Source of the DNA: CAYNWT01 sp964450955
GTDB taxonomy: Bacteria; Planctomycetota; Planctomycetia; Planctomycetales; Planctomycetaceae
Assembly (NCBI GenBank): GCA_964450955.1
Contig: CAYVFI010000063.1
Location: 1-19,560, forward strand
DNA length: 19,560 nt
Reading direction: 5' to 3'
Part shown: positions 11,016-19,560 of the stretch, in pieces
Layout of the letters: each line of letters begins with the position of its first letter
Position numbering within the stretch: the first letter of the stretch is position 1
Notes under the pieces: model-generated
What the model was told of the DNA's origin: nothing
What the model saw: only the letters and a program-made list of their open reading frames with translations
The model's database searches: none
Translations under genes and position numbers: made by a program

Positions 11016-11315
11016 TCAGAAGCCAATTGTTGCTTGCAGCAAGACTAAAAGGACATACGTGACAACAACAGTGGTGACTGCGAGGCCGCATCCGCGTGGC
11101 TTGTTGGAACGGCACGACCAGGATATGGCTCCAATAACTGTAAATGCACAAAGAATGGCGATTAAACCGAGGCCTTGAGGGCCTATCAGAACACAGAGCA
11201 GCCAGCCGACCACGAAACCACCAAACATAGAACCAAGCAGACCGCAAATGGACTGCAGCCTATTCGGCTTCGCCCCATTGGTCATAACGGTTTCGTTTGT
11301 CTGTTGGTCGGTCAC
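11016..11315 (-). CDS. Small three-helix membrane protein of unknown function
   Basis: I do not recognise a family. About 99 residues give three hydrophobic segments, near residues 23-45 (GLLGSMFGGFVVGWLLCVLI), 48-67 and 76-96, with a basic loop (SNKPRG) between the second and third. It should sit in the inner membrane. The start proposed is a GTG whose last two bases overlap the TGA of the upstream sulfatase, as GTGA, which suggests translational coupling in one transcript. A later in-frame ATG (11283-11285) would give 89 residues and keep all three helices. Glycine-rich helices are compatible with a packing or sensing role, but no function can be given. Confidence 0.6.
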   Translation of the reverse strand: MTDQQTNETVMTNGAKPNRLQSICGLLGSMFGGFVVGWLLCVLIGPQGLGLIAILCAFTVIGAISWSCRSNKPRGCGLAVTTVVVTYVLLVLLQATIGF

Positions 11316-12679
11316 TTCCACTCAGTAACGACCTTGCGTTCTTTCACGGGCCACCAGCCTGCAATCTTCTTCGCCAGGCGAGCAACAACCTCAGGATTGT
11401 CCGCGGCTAGGTTTTTCGTCTCGTGAGGATCGGCGAGCAGGTCGTACAGCTGCGGACGTTTTTCCGTTCGTGGATGCGATGTCTTGTAGCGACCGATCTC
11501 GCCATCGTAGGTCAGCAGTAGCTTCCACTTGTCTTCCACGACCCAGCGGTACAACAACGACGCTTCCGGGTTCTCCAGATCTCGAATGTCATGAGCACAT
11601 CCTTCCCCAAACACTTCCTTCCGCGGAGTTGGCTGGCCGCTTTTCAGGATGTCCAGCAAGTTGATTCCGGGAAGGTTGTCTGGAATGTCTGCACCACCGG
11701 CAGCCAGCATGGTCGGAACCAGGTCAACGCTGCTGCAAAGTTGTTGGCCTCGATCACCGGGCTTAATAACACCAGGCCAGCAGAACATCGTCGGCTGGCG
11801 GACTCCACCTTCGTTCGCACTTTGTTTTGATCGTGGTGCGTACTTGGGGCTGTCTTCAGACTGAATCCAGCCGTTGTCGCTGATGTAGACAAACAGTGTG
11901 TTGTCTGTCTGACCTTTTTTATCAACGTAGTCGACAAGCTGTCCGCAGGTCTCATCGAACCATTCACACATTGCGTAGTACTTCGCAACGTGAATGGCTT
12001 CGACTTTGTCTCGATACTTCTTCAGCAGTCGTTCGGGCGGGTTGTGCGGTGAGTGCGGCAGGAATGGGGCGTACCACACGAAGAACGGTTTTTCGGCTTC
12101 GACAGATTCATCAATGAAGTCGAAGACCGGCTTCATTCCCTGTCGTCCAATCTTCAAACCGTCATCCCCGTGTCGTCCTCCCTTTTGAGGGAACCCGCGA
12201 GTCATCCCGTGTGTAAACCCGGCTCGCTTGTAGTTGCCTTCCCACCACTTGCCGCTTTGGTGACTGAGATAGCCTTGTTGTCCGAGTAGCTTCGGAACCG
12301 TTGGATGTCGGTCGATGTGCGAGATTAACTGAGCTCGCAGGTCGGCGTATTTCTTTGCCTGCTTTGTCGGGTTAGCAAGTACGTGCGAGGGGTCGTTGCC
12401 CGAGACCTTGTGCTGATGCGTGTACAACCCCGTCACCAACGTCATGAGCGACGGACGACAAAGCGCTGTCGGCACGTACCCGCGAGAGAACACCGCACTG
12501 CGAGCGGCCAGTTTGTCGATGTTGGGTGTCTTGATTGTCTCGTGACCCATGAAGCTGTAGTCGGTCCACGATTGGTCGTCTGACAGAATCAAGACGATGT
12601 TCGGCTTCTCGCTCGCATGCGCGCGGGCTGCTGAAATGAGAACGATCGAAAGTAGAACCAGCTTGTGACAAACAGTCAT
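11312..12679 (-). CDS. Sulfatase-family hydrolase with atypical formylglycine motif
   Basis: Sulfatases hydrolyse sulfate esters, in planctomycetes mostly on algal polysaccharides, in the periplasm or outside the cell. The 455 residues begin with a signal peptide (1-22, cleavage near HA-SEKPN). The alkaline phosphatase-like fold follows, with metal ligands D34 and D35 (SDDQ), GKWW at 143-146, PHSPH near 208-212 and the second metal pair D268-N269 (SDNGW). The C-terminal PQLYDLLADPHETKNLA is typical of the family. The modification motif around C74 reads C-R-P-S-L instead of C-x-P/A-S-R: the Cys to be oxidised is present but the Arg is Leu. It lies downstream of a second sulfatase on the same strand and overlaps a small membrane gene at its 3' end. 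Whether it is modified and active is open; the substrate is unknown. Confidence 0.92.
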   Translation of the reverse strand: MTVCHKLVLLSIVLISAARAHASEKPNIVLILSDDQSWTDYSFMGHETIKTPNIDKLAARSAVFSRGYVPTALCRPSLMTLVTGLYTHQHKVSGNDPSHVLANPTKQAKKYADLRAQLISHIDRHPTVPKLLGQQGYLSHQSGKWWEGNYKRAGFTHGMTRGFPQKGGRHGDDGLKIGRQGMKPVFDFIDESVEAEKPFFVWYAPFLPHSPHNPPERLLKKYRDKVEAIHVAKYYAMCEWFDETCGQLVDYVDKKGQTDNTLFVYISDNGWIQSEDSPKYAPRSKQSANEGGVRQPTMFCWPGVIKPGDRGQQLCSSVDLVPTMLAAGGADIPDNLPGINLLDILKSGQPTPRKEVFGEGCAHDIRDLENPEASLLYRWVVEDKWKLLLTYDGEIGRYKTSHPRTEKRPQLYDLLADPHETKNLAADNPEVVARLAKKIAGWWPVKERKVVTEWK

Positions 12680-12727
12680 AGGTGTTGCTCTGAGAGTTTT
12701 CTTGGAGGTTCAATCAATAACGGCGAG

Positions 12728-12799
12728 GTAGTCGTGGACAAGGCCACGAGTCCCGGCAGTTCTACCCGGCTCAGAGGGACTCGTCGCCTCGTCCACTAC
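12728..12799. repeat. Palindromic REPIN-like element between sulfatase genes
   Basis: Inverted arms at 12728-12754 and 12776-12799 flank a 21-base spacer. Read inward, both start with GTAG and end in GACGAGTCCC or CACGAGTCCC. The left arm has three extra bases and two mismatches. The left arm folds alone (TCGTGG with CCACGA). Total size, GTAG ends and spacer length match the element inside leuS, though the arm sequence differs, so the two look like two families of one class. In the mRNA of the sulfatase pair it would form a long hairpin and could limit read-through. Confidence 0.75.
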
Positions 12800-12845
12800 A
12801 GATCTATGCCGGACATTCTTCGATAGTTGGACCTGAGACCGCCGA

Positions 12846-14480
12846 CTACTTGCGCTTGGCGGCTTCTTTCGCCTGCTTCCGTTTCTGGTTCAGGAATTGA
12901 TACATGTTAAACCGTTCCGGGAACGCGACTTCGTGTTTCTTGGCCCACGTTTCCCACATCGCGACCATCTTGTCGCGTTGAGCCGATTCGGACTTCGCCA
13001 GGTTATTCATCTCAGTGCGATCTTTGGTGATGTCAAACAGTTCCCAGGGTTTCTTGTACTCGCGAACCAGTTTCCAATCGCCCCACCGCACGGCGGCGTT
13101 ACCTTCGTGTTCCCAGTAGATCGGTTCTGAATGAACCGGCTTGTCGCTACCGCCCAGCAGCCCGGCCATCGACTTGCCAGCCGTTGCGGGAATGTTGTCC
13201 GGATAGTTGGCTCCAGCCAGCTCCATACAAGTCGGCATGAAGTCCGGCAGGTATGCGTGTTGTCGAGCAAACTTGCCGCGCATGTTGGCCGGGATTCCCG
13301 CCGGCCAATGAGCGATCATCGGCGTTGCGGCTCCGCCTTCATGAACGAAGTGTTTGTAGAGCCTGAACGGTGTGTTCGATGCGTTGGCCCAGGCAAGTCC
13401 CTGACGAACGCCCGCGGTTCCGGCCGGTGGATTGCGAACCCATTCCTCGTTGCCCTGACCAAGAATGCCGCCTTCCTGGCAAGCTCCGTTGTCCGACAGA
13501 AAGAAGATAACTGTGTTGTCCAACTGCCCACTCTTTTCCAGGTAGTTGGTCAACCTGCCAACGCTTTGATCGATCGCATCAATGCACCCGGCGTAAGCCG
13601 CCATGATGGAATCAAGGTCTTCGCGTTTCTTGTCTGATAGCGATGACCACTTTGGGCCAACATGCGGAGCCGGAACAATGTCGTCTTCGAACAATCCGAG
13701 TTCCTTCTGCTTTGCCAGTCGCGTTTTCATCAACGCTTCCCATCCATCAACGTACTTGCCTTTGTATTTTTGGTAGTCCTTCCACTTCGCGTTCAGTGGC
13801 CAGTGCGGAGCGTTGTGTGCGAGGTACAGGAAGAACGGTTTGTCGGGGTCGGTTTTCTTTGCCTCCGAAATAAACTCTATCCCTTTGTCCGTAAATGCGT
13901 CCGTGCTGTAGAAGTCGTCGGCAACTTCGACCGGCTGGTTCCCATCGGTGATTCCGCGTTTGCCTTCCGGCTTGAAGTAGTTGAATGCTCCAGAGATACC
14001 GCCGTAGAACTTTTCGAACCCCCGTTGTTGCGGCCAGCACGATTTCTTGTGGTAGCCCAGGTGCCACTTGCCTGTCATCAACGTGCTGTAACCGGCCGTC
14101 TTGAGAACCTCGGCCAGCGTCGTGCAGTTCTCGTTGAGATAACCCTGGTAGGCTCCTTCGAACCCCAGTGGCTGTTCGGGCGGTTCCGTCATATGGCCAA
14201 TCCCGGCCTGATGCGGATGCAGCCCCGTCATTAATGCCGCTCGAGTCGGGCAGCAGCGGCCGTAGTTGTAAAACTGGGTGAACCGCAAACCGTTGGCGGC
14301 CAACTTGTCGATGTGTGGCGTTTCGATTTCGCTGCCGTAGCAACCGATATCGGAATAGCCCATGTCATCAACCAAAATGACAACAATATTGGGCCTCGGC
14401 GCGCCGGCGGCATGAGTTGCGTCCGGTGAGACAAGGCAGCTGGCAAGACAAATAGCAAGATGGGCGAAGCGGTGGATCAT
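12846..14480 (-). CDS. Arylsulfatase, exported
   Basis: This is a type I sulfatase of the arylsulfatase A/AtsA-like group, expected to cleave sulfate esters after conversion of Cys76 to formylglycine. With the ATG at 14480 it has 544 residues. Metal ligands are D38 and D39 (VDDMGYSDIGCYGSE). The modification motif C-C-P-T-R (76-80) is followed by AALMTGLHPHQAGIGHM. GKWHLG (137-142), APHWP (His226) and SDNGACQEGG (D330, N331) complete the active site. The N-terminus is a signal peptide ending near THAAG. A lipobox-like LASC at 12-15 leaves lipoprotein anchoring possible. The C-terminus is Lys-rich (KRKQAKEAAKRK). A start 34 codons further up is rejected because it would bury the signal peptide. 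It is the first gene of a minus-strand sulfatase group. The substrate cannot be read from the sequence. Confidence 0.95.
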   Translation of the reverse strand: MIHRFAHLAICLASCLVSPDATHAAGAPRPNIVVILVDDMGYSDIGCYGSEIETPHIDKLAANGLRFTQFYNYGRCCPTRAALMTGLHPHQAGIGHMTEPPEQPLGFEGAYQGYLNENCTTLAEVLKTAGYSTLMTGKWHLGYHKKSCWPQQRGFEKFYGGISGAFNYFKPEGKRGITDGNQPVEVADDFYSTDAFTDKGIEFISEAKKTDPDKPFFLYLAHNAPHWPLNAKWKDYQKYKGKYVDGWEALMKTRLAKQKELGLFEDDIVPAPHVGPKWSSLSDKKREDLDSIMAAYAGCIDAIDQSVGRLTNYLEKSGQLDNTVIFFLSDNGACQEGGILGQGNEEWVRNPPAGTAGVRQGLAWANASNTPFRLYKHFVHEGGAATPMIAHWPAGIPANMRGKFARQHAYLPDFMPTCMELAGANYPDNIPATAGKSMAGLLGGSDKPVHSEPIYWEHEGNAAVRWGDWKLVREYKKPWELFDITKDRTEMNNLAKSESAQRDKMVAMWETWAKKHEVAFPERFNMYQFLNQKRKQAKEAAKRK

Positions 14481-14582
14481 TCGGGGCTTTCTCGAGGTGG
14501 GAAAATCGATGATATCGCAGGATGCAGACAAACCGAACGCAGTTGACAATTTGGCCGCACACTCAGGCTTCGGCTTTATCAC

Positions 14583-14650
14583 AGCCGGATTTTGGAGCCT
14601 GGACCGTCGGGCTGAGAAGTGAGGACCACGTTGATCTAGCCGGATTTTGG
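14583..14650. repeat. 13-bp direct repeat in divergent promoter region
   Basis: AGCCGGATTTTGG occurs at 14583-14595 and again at 14638-14650, start to start 55 bp, between the divergently transcribed arylsulfatase and small membrane gene. Spacing near five helical turns would put both copies on one DNA face, as for paired activator sites. Function is not shown. Confidence 0.4.
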
Positions 14651-14697
14651 TTCCTCAACCACAATGCGGCGGGCACAGCCAAATCGACGGATCGAAC

Positions 14698-14982
14698 ATG
14701 GATGCACCAATGAAATACCGACAGCTAATTCTTCTCATTTTGGCCATCTGGGTCGGGCAAATTGCCGTTCCGTATGCGTTCGAAAACGTTCTGCCACGTA
14801 AGATCGATTACCGAACCTATTATTTGCGCAAAGATACCGATGGCCTGTTCAAGGCCAAGGAACTTGAGACTGAACTCGGGGACAAGGGCTGGATCCTGAC
14901 GGACGTCGTGGCTGACCCGGATGACAAAAACCAAATCGTCTGCTTCTTCCACCGGCAGACAATTTTGAAATGGAACCGCTAG
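14698..14982 (+). CDS. Small membrane-anchored protein, DUF4177-like
   Basis: The 94 residues contain one N-terminal hydrophobic segment (about 10-27, LILLILAIWVGQIAVPYAF). A short soluble part follows whose end, ELGDKGWILTDVV...NQIVCFFHR, resembles the 'L-N-x-h-G-x-x-G-W-E-h' and 'hhhhF-K-R' ends of DUF4177. The family match is by eye and tentative. The hydrophobic segment is either a membrane anchor or an uncleaved signal. ATG codons at 14698 and 14710 are both possible; GGA lies seven bases before the first. A TTG at 14647 is unlikely. It is transcribed away from the arylsulfatase gene. No function can be assigned. Confidence 0.6.
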   Translation: MDAPMKYRQLILLILAIWVGQIAVPYAFENVLPRKIDYRTYYLRKDTDGLFKAKELETELGDKGWILTDVVADPDDKNQIVCFFHRQTILKWNR

Positions 14983-15240
14983 TCGCCGCGTCGCGGGCAT
15001 CGAATTCGGTGCCTCCACTGCCGGAGAACGACCGGCTGACGAGTGTTTTGGTCCGGCACGCTTGCTGATCAGGCCAGGCTTTGTGTTCGAGATTGGCCAA
15101 TCCGCGGGCAGGTGAGGTCGCCGATCTGGGGCCGATGAACCCGGCGGACTGACCGATTTCTGAACCGTTTCAGCACCCAACCGGCCCAGCACTCAGCAAC
15201 TTCGCAAGTGTTTCCCACCGGATACCGATGCAACGGAACG
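14983..15240. other. Non-coding stretch upstream of carB
   Basis: No gene with protein-like composition and no recognisable RNA (tRNA, 4.5S, tmRNA or RNase P core) was seen between the small membrane gene and the carB promoter region. Minus-strand frames here overlap the carB leader and look random. Confidence 0.45.
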
Positions 15241-15245
15241 TTGCC

Positions 15246-15273
15246 TTGAATGGGCTGAATTGGGTGATACACT
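15246..15273 (+). promoter_or_regulatory. Candidate carB promoter
   Basis: TTGAAT (15246-15251) and TACACT (15268-15273) are spaced by 16 bases, each matching the sigma-70 boxes at four of six positions. A transcript from here would start near 15280 and carry a leader of about 115 bases with two hairpins. Confidence 0.35.
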
Positions 15274-15287
15274 GACCGGAGTTTGCG

Positions 15288-15365
15288 CCGCCCGCGAGAG
15301 AGACGCGTGCGGAACGCCCCAAAACTCAAAGAGGCCCGATCTTCTGACCGGTCGGGTCTCTTTTT
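15288..15365 (+). promoter_or_regulatory. carB leader with attenuator-like terminator
   Basis: The first hairpin pairs 15288-15296 with 15304-15312 (one mismatch), leaving loop AGAGAGA. The second pairs 15330-15341 with 15350-15361 (12 bp, two G-U pairs) and runs into TTTTT at 15361-15365, an intrinsic terminator 31 bases before the GTG of carB. The loop of the first hairpin plus its closing bases (15296-15304) can pair with the 3' arm and T-run (15356-15364, two G-U pairs), which would open the terminator. A plain terminator of an upstream transcript remains possible. Confidence 0.6.
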
Positions 15366-15395
15366 CCAGACACACTGCTGAAAAGAGATTCTGCC

Positions 15396-18665
<3,270 letters not shown>

Positions 18666-18726
18666 GCAGGAATACTGTTTTGCTGGCGTGCAGCGGCAGC
18701 AGTTTGCAGATCCGTATTGAAGTAAC

Positions 18727-18764
18727 AAAAAAGCGTCATGGCTTGCAGCCATGACGCTTTGTTT
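18727..18764. terminator. Shared terminator of carB and tpx
   Basis: A perfect 13-bp stem (arms 18730-18742 and 18748-18760, 5-base loop) lies between the converging genes. On the minus strand it is followed by T6 (tpx side). On the plus strand it is followed by GTTTATT (carB side, weaker). Confidence 0.85.
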
Positions 18765-18826
18765 ATTGGGTTCGCCAATATGCGACTGGTCCCGCAAACG
18801 CGGCCAGATTGCTCGCGGAAATTCGC

Positions 18827-19330
18827 TTACGCGCTGGCAGCTGCCAAAACAGCATCGTAATTGGGATGCTCAGCGATCTCTGGAACGTATTCAACGTAAG
18901 TTAGTTGGCCTTCGCCGTTGACTACAAAGATGGCTCGTGCGAGACAGCGATCCAGTGCTCCGCCTTTGATTAGCGTTGCGTAGTCTTCGCCGAACTTCGT
19001 GCAGCGGTGAGCACTAAGAGTCTTAACGTTGTCGACGCCTTCAGAACCGCACCAACGCTTCTGGCCGAATGGCAGGTCCATGCTGACACAGTAAACTTCG
19101 ACGTTGTCAAGTTCAGCGATGGCATCGTTGAATCGCTTGGTCTCTTCAGCACACACAGGTGTGTCCAGTGAAGGAACAGTCGCGATGACGCGAGTCTTAC
19201 CGGCTGCGGTTGCGAGTGTGACTTCTGACAAATCGATTGCCTGCAGACTGAAGTCAGGAGCAGCATCGCCGACGCTTAGGTCGCTGCCGGCGACTTCGAT
19301 GGCGTTGCCTTTGAGTGTAATAGATGGCAT
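18827..19330 (-). CDS. tpx: Thiol peroxidase Tpx, atypical 2-Cys peroxiredoxin
   Basis: Tpx reduces hydrogen and alkyl peroxides with electrons from thioredoxin. The 167 residues match the family length. PSLDTPVCAEET carries the peroxidatic Cys60 with the Thr two positions and Pro one position ahead in T-P-V-C. WCGSEGV carries the resolving Cys94, and Cys81 is at the position of the third Cys of E. coli Tpx. LARAIFVV and LTYVEYVPEI follow as expected. Two extra Cys (110 and 129) have no known role. The start ATG gives the usual ITLKGN opening; the ribosome site is weak. It is a monocistron ended by the shared hairpin. No OxyR-type site was recognised upstream. Confidence 0.97.
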   Translation of the reverse strand: MPSITLKGNAIEVAGSDLSVGDAAPDFSLQAIDLSEVTLATAAGKTRVIATVPSLDTPVCAEETKRFNDAIAELDNVEVYCVSMDLPFGQKRWCGSEGVDNVKTLSAHRCTKFGEDYATLIKGGALDRCLARAIFVVNGEGQLTYVEYVPEIAEHPNYDAVLAAASA

Positions 19331-19560
19331 TGGTGGTTCTTTACTGAATGAAAGCTAGAGGGCTGCGGGGACGGGTTCCCCGTCAATTTCCCGTAATTTC
19401 GAACCGCTAAGTATGGGTATTCGGAGCCAGCTTTCAACCACCACTGCGTTAATGGTCGTCCGCTTCTGGGCCGGCAGCACGCAATGAATGAATAGCGAAC
19501 GCAGCAGCTTCACCAAAGAGACCTGACCTCTAACGGCTCTTGGCCGTTAGAGTCTTCCAT
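19331..19560. other. Region upstream of tpx at the window edge
   Basis: A GC-rich hairpin (CGGGGA 19366-19371 with TCCCCG 19377-19382) lies in the probable tpx leader. A perfect 10-bp hairpin (CTCTAACGGC 19528-19537 with GCCGTTAGAG 19543-19552, loop TCTTG) lies at the edge and could be the terminator of a gene outside the window. No coding frame is supported. Confidence 0.5.

Noticed and set aside
13662..14234. Open frame of 190 codons on the plus strand inside the arylsulfatase gene
   Set aside because: Antisense to a gene with intact catalytic motifs; composition is Arg/Val-rich and not protein-like.
14481..14582. Longer N-terminus of the arylsulfatase
   Set aside because: It would place 34 residues in front of a typical signal peptide; MIHRFAHLA at 14480 is the natural start.
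15098..15330. Structural RNA gene upstream of carB ending at the terminator
   Set aside because: A terminator so close to carB suggested a small RNA, but no conserved core of 6S, 4.5S, tmRNA or RNase P could be recognised.

Overview
The window looks like a piece of a planctomycete chromosome. The signs are two periplasmic-type sulfatases side by side, a ThiD2-ThiE thiamin fusion, a large exported protein built from secretin N-domain repeats with no pore domain, long gene-free gaps, weak Shine-Dalgarno sequences and moderate GC. This is inferred from gene content; genus and species cannot be named from the sequence alone.

Layout, left to right. clpC (AAA+ unfoldase) runs on the minus strand, with a good intrinsic terminator at 112-150. 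A 480-bp divergent gap separates it from a plus-strand gene that fuses a Clp_N-like double repeat to ThiD2 and ThiE, so one polypeptide carries HMP-phosphate kinase and thiamin phosphate synthase. A plus-strand gene follows for an exported 966-residue protein with an N0-like domain and about seven NolW-type (secretin N1-like) repeats. It converges on minus-strand leuS. The leuS coding sequence contains an in-frame inverted pair of REP-like hairpins that adds about 23 residues just before the editing domain. A structured gap (10777-11015) leads to a minus-strand group: an arylsulfatase, a second palindromic element, a second sulfatase with an aberrant formylglycine motif (C-R-P-S-L), and a small three-helix membrane protein that overlaps the sulfatase stop as GTGA. 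Divergently on the plus strand lies a small membrane-anchored protein resembling DUF4177. After about 400 non-coding bases comes carB (large subunit of carbamoyl phosphate synthetase), preceded by a leader with two hairpins, the second a terminator ending 31 bases before the GTG start. tpx (thiol peroxidase) converges on carB, with a shared hairpin terminator between them.

Most genes are housekeeping: proteostasis, thiamin, leucyl-tRNA, pyrimidine/arginine precursor and peroxide detoxification. The sulfatase group is the accessory part and fits the usual planctomycete use of sulfated polysaccharides.

The observations that most deserve a second look are the Clp_N-ThiD2-ThiE fusion beside clpC, the REPIN-like insertion translated inside leuS, and the attenuator-like leader of carB. 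No tRNA, rRNA, CRISPR array or complete insertion sequence was seen.
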